From: Pseudocolwellia sp. AS88
GTDB lineage: Bacteria; Pseudomonadota; Gammaproteobacteria; Enterobacterales; Alteromonadaceae
Direction of reading: 5' to 3'
Length of the DNA: 64,000 nt
Assembly: GCF_030551755.1 (NCBI RefSeq)
Contig: NZ_JAUPEC010000016.1
Coordinates: 42,758-106,757, forward strand
Part shown: piece after piece, positions 1 to 9,000 of the stretch
Numbering within the stretch: the stretch's first letter is position 1
How the letters are laid out: every line of letters starts with the position of its first letter
The notes under the pieces: model-generated
Databases searched by the model: none
Told to the model about the DNA's origin: nothing
What the model saw: the letters and a program-made list of their open reading frames with translations, nothing else
Program-made: the position numbers and the translations under genes

Positions 1-275
1 ATGAAAATTCACAACTGATTGGCATGGGACGTGTTGTTGGAGATGGTGCAATGTACTTCTATATTCAGGACGTTGTCGTCGAGCCGCAATACCAAAAGCA
101 GGGAATAGGTTCACTGATAATGGAACATATCGAAAGCTATTTAACATCGGCAGCATATGAAGGTTCTACCATTGGTCTTTTCTCAGCCAAAGGTAAAGAA
201 GATTTTTATAGTAAATATCATTACTTATTAAGACCAAGTGATTATCTAGGTCATGGTATGTGTAAGTTTATTTAA
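1..275 (+). CDS. GNAT N-acetyltransferase, 5' truncated by window edge
   Basis: The reading frame is open to the left edge (it continues upstream of the Met at 24), so this is the C-terminal part of a longer gene. The visible part carries the acetyl-CoA binding signature of GNAT enzymes, VVVEPQYQKQGIGSLIMEHI (Q/R-x-x-G-x-G/A), preceded by a beta strand containing DV. The tail, FYSKYHYLLRPSDYLGHGM, resembles small YhbS/PhnO-type GNATs that end FY.K.GF..RP....G..M. These transfer acetyl groups from acetyl-CoA to small amines. The substrate cannot be told. The family call is secure. Confidence 0.8.
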   Translation, partial: ENSQLIGMGRVVGDGAMYFYIQDVVVEPQYQKQGIGSLIMEHIESYLTSAAYEGSTIGLFSAKGKEDFYSKYHYLLRPSDYLGHGMCKFI

Positions 276-711
276 AAAATCTTAAAGGTTGTAAAATATA
301 GCCTTATTACACCTGTTAATCTATATAGGCTCTTCGATTACATTCATTTTATTTGTGTTGTCCTTTCAATATCCTCTTACTTAAAATCCTCGATTTTGAC
401 TACTTTTACTTTTGATTTTAGTCTTCGGAGTAAATGACTCACTCCTATTAAAGAATGCATTTAAATATTTAATACATTAGTGATTGATATAACGCATACA
501 AACTAACTATAATACGAATAGTTATCATTAATATTGGTGTGCTTGTATTAAAGTTTTGTACGATTTAACAGTATTTATGTAAATCATTATGCTTTGAAAT
601 ATTAGAGATGTTCCATCTACTACAAGTCTGGGAATCTTAGCTCACCATTAATAATAAGCCCTAACAACAATACTTTAACCTTTAATAGATAATAATTAAA
701 AGACCTCAACC
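276..711. other. Intergenic region upstream of PepSY operon
   Basis: About 435 bp of AT-rich DNA with no convincing ORF. It holds a possible Fur-like site around 515-533 and must contain the promoter of the DUF3649-PepSY-DUF3325 operon. Nothing else recognisable. Confidence 0.5.
515..533. promoter_or_regulatory. Possible degenerate Fur box
   Basis: The stretch CGAATAGTTATCATTAATA resembles the right-hand part of the Fur consensus (ATAATCATTATC): TATCATTA is kept, the left half is poor. It lies about 180 bp before an operon of the iron-uptake type, which makes iron control plausible. Weak by sequence alone. Confidence 0.3.
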
Positions 712-999
712 ATGAACAGTAAGAAAACGTTTACAGCAACACGGTGGCGTCATTTCAATGCCTGTGTTTTAACTTTAATAGCAGCTGTTGTGATGATCCC
801 AGGAATGACAACTTATATTCCTTTTCAAGAAAGCGAACAAATAGTTTTACCTATTATGTTATTTCCAATTATTTGGCCAGTATTATTCATTTATTCTTAC
901 ATGGCTGAAAAAGCATGGCATCCCTTTGTGTTAATGATGTTAGTGATTATAACGCATGCGCTCTTTAGTTATTTAGCGTTAACAGGGAGCTCAACATGA
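712..999 (+). CDS. Small membrane protein, DUF3649-like, iron-uptake operon
   Basis: A 95-aa protein with about three hydrophobic segments (roughly residues 17-35, 44-63 and 70-88) and a short polar N-terminus rich in K/R/T. I do not see an enzymatic motif. Its place, first in a tight operon before a PepSY membrane protein (4-bp overlap, ATGA) and a DUF3325-like protein, matches the DUF3649/PepSY/DUF3325 trio usually found beside TonB-dependent siderophore receptors in gammaproteobacteria. No receptor is adjacent here; one lies at 36.7-39.0 kb. Role in iron or ferrisiderophore handling at the inner membrane is inferred from context. Confidence 0.6.
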   Translation: MNSKKTFTATRWRHFNACVLTLIAAVVMIPGMTTYIPFQESEQIVLPIMLFPIIWPVLFIYSYMAEKAWHPFVLMMLVIITHALFSYLALTGSST

Positions 1000-2606
1000 A
1001 ACCTATAAATCTTAAAAAGTTATTTATGATCCATAGCTGGGTAGGTGTTATAACCGCTATTTTGCTCTTTATTGTTGCATTTACGGGTGCCATAGCTGTG
1101 CTTTCACGTCCAGAATTAAAGATTTGGGCGAATCCAGAAATACATCAATTTGAAAGTGTGCCAGCGGTTAAAATTACAGAACTGGTTAATGAATATCATA
1201 AAAAGGTCCCTGAAGATTTTGCTAAGAATATTCATATTTATATGCCAAACGGTTACCAAACTCACTTACTTACAATACTGTTTGAGTCTCACGAAGGTGA
1301 CGAAAACTATGAAGAAGAAACTGCATATGCCTATGAGTTTGATCCAATTACATTTGAATTAGTTAATGAATATTATGGTCTAGCACAAGCGTATTATGAC
1401 AATAGAAAAACGGATGCACCTTCATTTATTGGTCATTTTCATGCTGATTTGCATCTTGGTCGTCCGATAGGGCTTATATTAACCGGATTTTTAGGGCTCA
1501 CTTTATTAGTGTCTACAATTACAGGTTTGTTTATTCATCGACAATACCTCAAGGAGTTGTTTACTTTTAGACGAAAGAAAGGTCTTGATGTTCTTGTAAG
1601 TGATGCTCATAAAGTGATGGGGATTTGGGGGAGTTTGTTTTATGGCGTTATCGGTTTTACAGGAGCATTTTTAGGTTTAGCTAATGTCATTTTATTACCT
1701 GCCGCTGCTTTTGTTAGTTTTGGTGGAGACCAAGATAAGTTGGTTGAAACCTTTACTGTAATTCCTACACCAGAGATCAGCCATAAATACCTTCCTACTC
1801 AATTAGATTCAATGATAATAGAGACAGAACAACGTTACCCTAAAGCGTCGATAAGAAACATAACTGTTATGGCCCATAATGACGCTAACGCAGAAGTCTA
1901 TTTAAGCATATTAGGTGGTGAAGCCGTTCAAACACAGCTAATTCAATTTAAAGGTGACGGTGAGTTTGTTAAATCTATGAGTACATTAGGTGATATTCCA
2001 GGTGTTTCTATACAAGTACTTAACCTGCTTTTTCCTTTACATTTTGGTAACTTTGGCGGCATATTTGTAAAATTACTTTGGACATTCTTAGGTTTAGCAA
2101 CAGCTTTATTGCCACTTTCAGGCATGATGATGTGGCTAAGTAAACGTACTCGCGGAAGTAATCCTAGTCTTTCCATTGTGGCTTATCAACGCTGGAATCG
2201 CGTTATTATTGGTAGTTGTGGAGGATTGGTTCTAGCTTGCGCTGTTTTATTTCCAGCACAACTGATATTAAATTATGCGGTAGCAGGATCACTGCATAAT
2301 AACTACTTTGGTCCATTGTTCTTCTACACATGGTTGGCTTGGTTCGTTCTAGCTGTATTTCCTATTAATTATCATCGATATCTACAACTAACGGTTCTTG
2401 TTTTTTCAGTTGCTTGTATTTCTGTGTTACCACTCAATATTATGTTGAGTAATAGTCATGCGTTTATGCAAAATAATCACTTTATAACTCTGGTAGATTT
2501 GACTTTCTTAGTGCTAGGTATCACAAGTTTCGTGTGGGGAACGAAAGGCATCAATAAAAGATTGAAAGCTAAAAACACATTAAGATTAGAAGGGCAAATG
2601 GCATGA
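996..2606 (+). CDS. PepSY-associated TM protein (siderophore reductase-like)
   Basis: A 536-aa inner-membrane protein. It opens with the hallmark of PepSY_TM proteins: LKKLFMIHSWVGVITAILLF, a first helix with a conserved His. A periplasmic loop (~35-145) follows, with an FIGHFHADLHLG segment before the second helix, then LLVSTITGLFIHRQYLKELF and DAHKVMGIWGSLFYGVIGFTGAFLG, and more helices to ~515. The several membrane His residues are the candidate haem/metal ligands of the family, whose members (FoxB/FpvG-like) reduce ferrisiderophores. The stop overlaps the next start by 4 bp (2603-2606), showing translational coupling. Function as siderophore reductase is family inference; no substrate can be named. 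Confidence 0.75.
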   Translation: MKPINLKKLFMIHSWVGVITAILLFIVAFTGAIAVLSRPELKIWANPEIHQFESVPAVKITELVNEYHKKVPEDFAKNIHIYMPNGYQTHLLTILFESHEGDENYEEETAYAYEFDPITFELVNEYYGLAQAYYDNRKTDAPSFIGHFHADLHLGRPIGLILTGFLGLTLLVSTITGLFIHRQYLKELFTFRRKKGLDVLVSDAHKVMGIWGSLFYGVIGFTGAFLGLANVILLPAAAFVSFGGDQDKLVETFTVIPTPEISHKYLPTQLDSMIIETEQRYPKASIRNITVMAHNDANAEVYLSILGGEAVQTQLIQFKGDGEFVKSMSTLGDIPGVSIQVLNLLFPLHFGNFGGIFVKLLWTFLGLATALLPLSGMMMWLSKRTRGSNPSLSIVAYQRWNRVIIGSCGGLVLACAVLFPAQLILNYAVAGSLHNNYFGPLFFYTWLAWFVLAVFPINYHRYLQLTVLVFSVACISVLPLNIMLSNSHAFMQNNHFITLVDLTFLVLGITSFVWGTKGINKRLKAKNTLRLEGQMA

Positions 2607-2836
2607 ATTTAATTATACATTTGGCTGCGCTTTTATCTTTCGTTATTAGCATAAGTCTATTTAGACTTCGTTCTAAAAGCAAAGGCTATAGATGGGTTGC
2701 TTTGGCACTTTATTGTATAGCTATTGCTTTATTTATTAGCCTTTATGGTACTATTGGTGGTTTTTTTATTGGAATACCAGCCTCGTTAGCTTGTGGTTTA
2801 CTTATTGCTTTTTTCCTTGGTAAACAAAAAGATTAA
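2603..2836 (+). CDS. DUF3325-like small membrane protein
   Basis: A 77-aa, almost entirely hydrophobic protein with three predicted helices (about 2-20, 28-46, 50-70) and a positively charged loop RLRSKSKGYR after the first, ending in KQKD. Length and helix pattern match DUF3325 proteins, which close the DUF3649-PepSY operon in many Pseudomonas and Alteromonadales genomes. It starts inside the stop of the PepSY gene, so it is co-translated. It probably assists the PepSY protein in iron uptake. Family assignment rests on size, topology and neighbours rather than a diagnostic motif. Confidence 0.55.
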   Translation: MNLIIHLAALLSFVISISLFRLRSKSKGYRWVALALYCIAIALFISLYGTIGGFFIGIPASLACGLLIAFFLGKQKD

Positions 2837-3223
2837 CTCTGACTCCCTTTAATAAAACATCGTATCGTAAGTTTGACTATGTTGGTTTAATTTGGAAATT
2901 GACAGGACTAAATAATGTCTTTTTAAATTGGGTATATTTGGGTATTTAGACCTATTGGAACGCCTCTACGACAGTGTCGGGGAGGTGTCCACTAAAGCAG
3001 ATGAACTAGGTTATGATTGTTGATTTTCTTGTATGGTTAATATCAGCCCCATCCATGTTTTTTAAAACCAGTTTAGGTAAAGTAAGCTCCAGACTCGACA
3101 TTATAATTTACCCATTTGAATACATCGCCTCTATATCACCTACTGTCTTAAATGAGACTATTTATTGACATATACTCCAATTGAGACTAAAATGTTTTCA
3201 TTGTTCAATTAGGGAGTAAAGCA
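2837..3223. other. Intergenic region with a GC-rich hairpin and the toxin-antitoxin promoter
   Basis: No ORF. Around 2960-2992 there is a locally GC-rich patch (CGCCTC-TACGACAGTGTCG-GGGAGG) that can fold on itself. It stands out from the AT-rich surroundings and may be a remnant of a mobile element, although I cannot name one. The right end (3140-3220) holds the promoter/operator of the following antitoxin gene. Confidence 0.4.
3144..3193 (+). promoter_or_regulatory. Promoter/operator of the Xre-RES operon
   Basis: A near-consensus promoter is readable: TTGACA at 3165-3170, a 17-bp spacer, and TAAAAT at 3188-3193, 31 bp before the antitoxin ATG. TGAGACTA occurs twice, at 3153-3160 just before the -35 and at 3182-3189 overlapping the -10, exactly 29 bp apart. 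The left copy is also the right arm of a small dyad, GTCT-N6-AGAC. This looks like the operator bound by the antitoxin or the complex to repress its own promoter, as known for other Xre-RES systems. Confidence 0.7.
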
Positions 3224-3622
3224 ATGGCAACGATCGCAGAAGCTCAATATGCACCACGCATCAACCATAGTGCAGCTTTTACCATGGGCAACAATATCCT
3301 TGAAAAGTGGGGATGCACCGCTGCTCAAAAACAAGCGATTTTAGGGATCCCGAAAAGCTCTTTTCACCGTTATCAAAAAGATCCTAGCTCTGCCTCTTTA
3401 AGCAGCGACCAGCTTGAACGCCTGAGTTATCTTGCTAATATTCATCAGGCGCTAAGAATAATATACTCTAACCCTGATAACGTATATGGCTTTATGGGTA
3501 TGCCTAATAACAATCCATACTTTAATGGTAAAAGTCCGCTATCTATTATTAGCACGGGAAACTTTGGCGCTTTATATGAAGTATTTAAGCGAATCGACAG
3601 CATGAGAAGCGGACAATGGTAG
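3224..3622 (+). CDS. Xre/MbcA/ParS-type antitoxin (DUF2384)
   Basis: A 132-aa protein with an N-terminal Xre-like helix-turn-helix region (residues ~24-55, ILEKWGCTAAQKQAILGIPKSSFHRY) and a C-terminal antitoxin domain with the family pattern L.YLANIHQALRIIYSNPDNVYGFM..PN....F.GKSPLSI, ending GNFGALYEVFKRIDSMRSGQW. This is the usual architecture of RES-toxin antitoxins. The N-terminal part binds DNA and represses the operon; the C-terminal part clamps the toxin active site. The start is preceded by AGGGAG, a good ribosome binding site. Its last 7 bases overlap the toxin gene. Confidence 0.9.
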   Translation: MATIAEAQYAPRINHSAAFTMGNNILEKWGCTAAQKQAILGIPKSSFHRYQKDPSSASLSSDQLERLSYLANIHQALRIIYSNPDNVYGFMGMPNNNPYFNGKSPLSIISTGNFGALYEVFKRIDSMRSGQW

Positions 3623-4293
3623 AGCTGAAGCGCGTATCTTTCTCTAAACAAGCCTCTTATCGCATGGTTAATTCAAAGTTTCCGCCAATTACCTTATTCG
3701 ATGACGTAATAGACGAAACAGACTTTGAGACTGCATACGCTCTGCAAGCTTTAACCAATCCCAGACATCTTGATGAGCTTGGCGACCTAAATCTTATTCC
3801 AACCAATGAAATACCTTTTGGTATAACAGGGGTAAACTATGTTACGGCGCCATTTACCCATGTTACTCCCGACGGCTCTCGTTTCAGTGATGGCTCCTTC
3901 GGTATGCTTTACCTTGCAGATACCACTGAAACCGCTATAGCGGAGACTAGATACCATCAAGAAAAGTATTTTCAAAATGTTGAAGGACTTCACTACGACA
4001 CCGTTGATATGCGGTGCCTTAAAGTAATGTTCTCAGCAGAACTTATTGATGCTGTTTCACTTGATGATATTCATACACCTAATGATTACACCGCCTCTAG
4101 AATTTTTGGTGCTAAAGTAAAAAAATTAGAAGAAGCGGGTATTCAATATCGCTCAGTCAGAAATAAAGACGCTGTTTGTTGGGGACTCATGTCTCCTGTA
4201 CATGTTCAGTCAGCGGTTCAAACTCAACACTTTGAATTTGTTTTTGATGGTAAAGGTATTGCAAAGGTTCGTGAACTTACGATGGCGTGTTAG
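3616..4293 (+). CDS. RES-domain toxin (NAD+-degrading)
   Basis: A 225-aa protein with the RES fold: VNYVTAPFTHVTPDGSRFSDGSFGMLYLADTTETAIAETRYH, where Arg89, Tyr99 and Glu110 correspond to the conserved Arg, Tyr and Glu of the family, and a later Ser in the SVRNKDAVCWGLMSP region is a candidate for the conserved Ser. RES toxins of this type deplete cellular NAD+. The start overlaps the antitoxin stop (ATGGTAG), giving coupled translation with antitoxin first. Both genes are intact and share one promoter at 3165-3193. Family confident; activity inferred. Confidence 0.9.
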   Translation: MVELKRVSFSKQASYRMVNSKFPPITLFDDVIDETDFETAYALQALTNPRHLDELGDLNLIPTNEIPFGITGVNYVTAPFTHVTPDGSRFSDGSFGMLYLADTTETAIAETRYHQEKYFQNVEGLHYDTVDMRCLKVMFSAELIDAVSLDDIHTPNDYTASRIFGAKVKKLEEAGIQYRSVRNKDAVCWGLMSPVHVQSAVQTQHFEFVFDGKGIAKVRELTMAC

Positions 4294-4532
4294 CTGTTGG
4301 TTTCTTTATAAATCAGAGTAATAGCATTTAACTTATGTTGTTACCGCCTGTAGGTTCATTTATCAAAGATGAACAAGCGACATAAATTTTTCGAGATTTA
4401 GTTCATAGGTTCTAAAATATTACATAATATTTTGAACATATAATGCAACAAACTGCGTTTACCTGATACTTGGCAAATTATTAAATAGAAAAATGATTTT
4501 GTTGCTGCTACATCTACATAATCAGAAATCAC

Positions 4533-4562
4533 TAAATGGATAACTAGTAAATGGATAATTAC
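4533..4562. repeat. Two tandem 15-bp repeats before the lipoprotein gene
   Basis: TAAATGGATAACTAG (4533-4547) is followed directly by TAAATGGATAATTAC (4548-4562), 13 of 15 identical. Each copy carries an ATG opening a mini-ORF (MDN-stop and MDNYK-stop); the stop of the second, TGA, overlaps the start ATG of the next gene (ATGA at 4565). It may be just slippage, or tune translation of the lipoprotein. Confidence 0.6.
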
Positions 4563-4564
4563 AA

Positions 4565-5641
4565 ATGAATGACATTGCTCAACTACATCTAAAAAACTGG
4601 CTAAATTATTTTTTTCTAATAATTATGTTAATAGTTCAAGGATGCTCTCCTGATAAAAATAATCGAATAGAAGATCTTCCAGAGAGTGAGCAACGTGCAT
4701 ACGCTGATGCGCTTAGACTCTCTATTGCGGAATCTGAGCCATATGCATATATTGAAGGGAGTGGTTATGTCGACAGCATGGGACGTGGCTCTGTAGTTAG
4801 CTGGCTGTCTGCTGATAAAGTTATTTATGGTGTTAATTCCACGAAAAGAAAAAATAGCTTTTCTGGTGTAGAATATTCTGATCTTGAATCGTCAAAACAA
4901 GTAAATATTCTGGATATTATAACTAAAAATACTGTGCTTTATAAAAAAGGTCAGTTGATAGGGTATAAAAATGGAAAAATACTTATCCGTTTAGCTATGG
5001 GTGGATACAACCCTAAAAACAACCAACATACGTCTAAACCTAAGATGTTATATGGTAACCTAGACTCGGAAACTCAAGAAGAATATGATCAAGCTAAAAG
5101 TAAGCCTTTCCAATACTTACCTCCTATAGATAAATGCCCTCTTGATAACACCAGCGGTGAGGCCTATGACGCATGGAAGTTAAACTCAGAACATGGATGT
5201 GTACGAATTCCAAAAAAATATGGAAAAGATAAAAGGTGGATATATTATCAAGCTAATGGTCAATCCCTTGAACTGATGACTTCGTCAAGTGCATTCACTC
5301 CAGATTTCAAATGGATTAGTTGGTTAAAGGCTTATGTGATAGAAAATAGATTCCCTTCCATAGAAACTACAGCAACAGTGAGGGTTTTACATGTAAATGG
5401 AAAGTTTGAGTTAATTGATATTAGTCCAGCACTTCAACATGCGAAACCAACAAAAGTAGGTATTATTGGTGCAGTCAATAATAAAGGAAGTATTGATGGA
5501 CTTCGGCTTATTCATGATGGAACAGCGTCTCAAATCACTAGAGGAACTGTACGACACACAGAAGTATCTCCCGATGGTTGTAAAGTTGCTTATGTAACAA
5601 ATCAAAAGTTACGAGTGATTGATGTTTGTTCTATGTTTTAG
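4565..5641 (+). CDS. Lipoprotein of unknown function, possible beta-propeller C-terminus
   Basis: A 358-aa protein not recognised as a named family. The N-terminus has a hydrophobic segment (residues 13-24) ending in a lipobox LIVQG-C27, so it is predicted to be lipidated and exported. Residues 28-60 are acidic and polar. The rest is mixed beta-type sequence; near the C-terminus ITRGTVRHTEVSPDGCKVAYVTNQKLRVIDV looks like one blade of a TolB/WD40-like propeller. Cys pairs near 190-215 and in the last 20 residues could form periplasmic disulfides. It is a single-gene unit with no obvious partner. No ideal ribosome binding site precedes the ATG. Confidence 0.6.
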   Translation: MNDIAQLHLKNWLNYFFLIIMLIVQGCSPDKNNRIEDLPESEQRAYADALRLSIAESEPYAYIEGSGYVDSMGRGSVVSWLSADKVIYGVNSTKRKNSFSGVEYSDLESSKQVNILDIITKNTVLYKKGQLIGYKNGKILIRLAMGGYNPKNNQHTSKPKMLYGNLDSETQEEYDQAKSKPFQYLPPIDKCPLDNTSGEAYDAWKLNSEHGCVRIPKKYGKDKRWIYYQANGQSLELMTSSSAFTPDFKWISWLKAYVIENRFPSIETTATVRVLHVNGKFELIDISPALQHAKPTKVGIIGAVNNKGSIDGLRLIHDGTASQITRGTVRHTEVSPDGCKVAYVTNQKLRVIDVCSMF

Positions 5642-6070
5642 ATAATGGTAATGGGAGTTGGATTTACTGGTAATTCAGGACCAAGCTTAACGTTCAAAGT
5701 TATCTAATTATCTATAAATCATCGTTTTTTCTTTATTCATCAGAAAAACATCCATGTTTAGCTTCAATTGCTTTTAACTTATTTTCTATAGTTTGTTTTG
5801 AAGCTTCAAACTGATTAGAGTTATCTGAATCTAAATTGTTTGGTGTTTGCATTATTGAGTCTTTGTCATTCTTTCTAAATTATATGTTTGAGTATAAACG
5901 GTAACGTCTTTTATTGAGTGAAATACAATCATATTTTGAACATTTAATCACACACTTTTTAGCATAATTTATTCAGTTAATTTAATCGATAAAAATACGT
6001 TATTTAACTCGTATTATACAAATGCTTATGTTTAAATTTAGCTAATTTAAATCGATAAAAAAGGCTATGT
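5642..6070. other. Intergenic region before recC
   Basis: 430 bp, AT-rich. The only coding-looking piece is a short minus-strand frame listed separately. The remainder (5880-6070) presumably carries the recCBD promoter; I see no convincing -35/-10 pair. Confidence 0.4.
5733..5852 (-). CDS. Possible 39-aa small protein
   Basis: On the minus strand an ATG frame reads MQTPNNLDSDNSNQFEASK and continues to an end KHGCFSDE. It is acidic and helix-prone, and its amino-acid composition is like a real protein rather than random AT-rich translation. There is no strong ribosome binding site, and the size is below what can be called from sequence alone. It lies convergent to the lipoprotein gene and divergent from recC. 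Either a genuine small gene or a remnant. Confidence 0.3.
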   Translation of the reverse strand: MQTPNNLDSDNSNQFEASKQTIENKLKAIEAKHGCFSDE

Positions 6071-9000
6071 GTGATCTACCTTTATCCCGCTAATAAAATG
6101 GAAAACTTATTAGTTCTGTTAGATAAAATCCAACAGGTTTCACCTCTTCCTATTTTCTCAAAAGATGTTGTTATTGTGCAGAATGCTGGAATGCAGCATT
6201 GGCTTAACATGTCTTTGGCCAAACAACGCGGTATCAGTATGAATATTGATTACGCGTTACCTTCTCAGTTTCTATGGAAGCTTGTTAGAACAATAGCTAG
6301 CGAAGAAGACGTTCCCGATCAATCTCCTTTCTCAAGAGAAGTGCTCGCATGGCGAATATTTACCTTATTAGCTAAAAATGAGGTGATTAAAGATGTCGAT
6401 TTCACTACCGCGACTCGTTATTGGAATGGTCAAAATTCTCCTCAAAATAATAGCCAGTCTGATCAATCATTATACCTAAAAGCTAGTACTGAATTTGCTA
6501 GCGAAGAAGAGCTAAAACGTTATCAGTTAGCTTGTCAAATGGCCGATTTATTTGAACAATATTTAATATTTAGACCAACATGGATAGATAATTGGGAAAA
6601 CGGCAACTTTACTGCGGGTTTTGTGCAAGCACAACAATCAGACGCTGCAGATATTTCCAAGTGGCAAGGCAAGTTATGGTACTTGCTTACACGTGAACAA
6701 TCTTACAATCCAATTAACTTAATCGAGCAAGCGATAACTCAATTAAAAGAAGGCCGTTTCGATCAAAAACATCTTAACAATGCTTTGCCAAAACGTATTT
6801 CATTTTTTGGGATTAATATTATGGCGCCCATGTGGTTATCGTTTGTTAATGAGTTGAGTGAGTATGTTGATGTGCATTTTTTCCATCTCAATCCATGTTA
6901 TTCCTATTGGGGTGATGTTATTACCGAGAAGCAAGCCATTAAGTCGATACAAAAATGGGTTGACGGATATGATGATATTACTGCATCTGTAGGTAATCCG
7001 TTGTTAGCTAATTTAGGCCAGCAAGGCCGTGAGTTTATGGCATTACTACATGGTTACAGTACAATAAATATCGATGCCTTTGAAGATATTCACGACAGTG
7101 AACTTGCAAGCTTTGATGAAAGTAATCCAACTAATACTGACGCTTTAAATTCAGTACCTAACATCAGCGTTTTACAACAAGTACAGCACGATATTTTAAC
7201 TTTATCTGATGCTCGTATTGAGCCGATAAAGAAGTTGGATGACTCTATTGTTTTTACAAGTTGCCATAGTGCTTTAAGAGAAGTTCAAGGTTTACACGAT
7301 TGGTTACTTCATCAATTTAATAATGATAGTGAATTAACACCTAAAGACGTTTTGGTTATGTGTCCGCAAGTAGAAGAATACGCACCGTACGTAAATGCAG
7401 TATTTGCAAGAGGTTGGCAAGAGTTTGACGATAAAGTACCGCCATTACCTTGTTCTATTGCAGATCGTGTAAGTAAAGATTCTGAACCCGTAGTTGCTGC
7501 GTTTTCTGATCTGTTAACCTTACCAGATAGCCGTTTTCAAGTATCTCAGCTTTTATCTTTCCTTAGAATCCCAGCAATGCAAACCAAGTTTGATTTAAGT
7601 GTGGAAGATATTGATAAAATATCGGTATGGTTAGATCACGCATCTATCCATTGGGGCCTTGATCAACAACACAAACAGCAAACTCTAAAATCAACAGCGG
7701 TAACCAATAGTTTTACATGGCAACAAGGCTTGTCACGTCTACTACGTGGTTTCGCTTATGGTGACTTTGAAACTATTTATGAAGAACAGCTTTTGCTTCC
7801 AACCATTGAAGGCAATGATGGAGAACTGCTTGGTCAACTAATGCTTATTTTAGAACAGTTACAATTGTTCTCATTAAGTTTGGCTAAAGCACGTACTGCC
7901 GAGCAATGGAAAAAATTCTTAAATGAGTTAATTGCTGAGTTGTTTGATACCACTAACGATGATGGCTTTATCATTGTAGAACAGGCTATTGAGTCGTTAA
8001 TTGAATATTGTACTCATGCAAAGTTTGAAGAAAAAATTGATTTACTGATTGTTAGAGATTTCTTAAATCAGCATTTTAGTGAACCCGATCCAGGTAGGCA
8101 ATTTATTGTTGGGCAAGTAACTTTTTGTTCCATGTTACCTATGCGTAGTATTCCTTTTAAAGTGATAGCCATATTAGGGCTGAATGATGGTTTATTCCCT
8201 CGTCAACGCCAACCGCTTAGCTTTGATTTAATGTCAGTTACACCTGCTATGTTGGGTGATAGATCGCGTCGTGGTGATGACAGGTATTTGTTTTTAGAAG
8301 CGATAATTTCAGCTCGAAAATCTTTATACCTAAGCTACCAAGGGAAAAACATTAAAAATAACTCTCCGAAACAGGCTTCGTTGGTTTTAAAAGAGTTAAT
8401 GGAATACTTACAGCTTGGTTATGGCTGGTCACTATTAAATGAAGATGACAGCCTGAACGCTGATGAGGCAAGCCCAAATATACATGGTAAATTGAGACAT
8501 TTGCCGATGCAGCCTTTTAGTGAGAAAAATTATAAAGGTCAGTTAAAAAGCTTTGATAACCATTGGCTAAACCTGAACCTTTCAGGTAGTTCATCTACTG
8601 AAATATCCGCAAACGATTTGAATATTTCAGTGAAGGAAATGCTCGAGCAAGAACCAGATGGCAGTTATGTTTTAAATTTAGAACTTGCTCAACTGATTTC
8701 ATTTTTTCAGCATCCATCAAGAAGTTTCGCACAAAGTCAGCTTAACTTAGATCTGAATATTCGTTCTCTAGAGTTAGAAGACGTTGAACCTTTTGAATTT
8801 GATCGTCTACAAAGTTATTTATTTCGTGAGCAATTGATAAAAAGCTATCTACCTGACTTGTGCAATGAAGAAAATACGTTATCAAATGAAGAAAGAGAGC
8901 AACTTGTAGAACGCACCTTAAAATCAGCTGCTTTATCGGGGAAATTTCCTGAAAGCATTATTCGTGATAAAACTTTTGAAAACTGGAAACAAGATACCGA

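Noticed and set aside
2960..2992. Possible attC or IS end in the GC-rich hairpin
   Set aside because: I could not match it to a named element; no transposase or integron gene lies beside it, so it is only noted in the intergenic entry.
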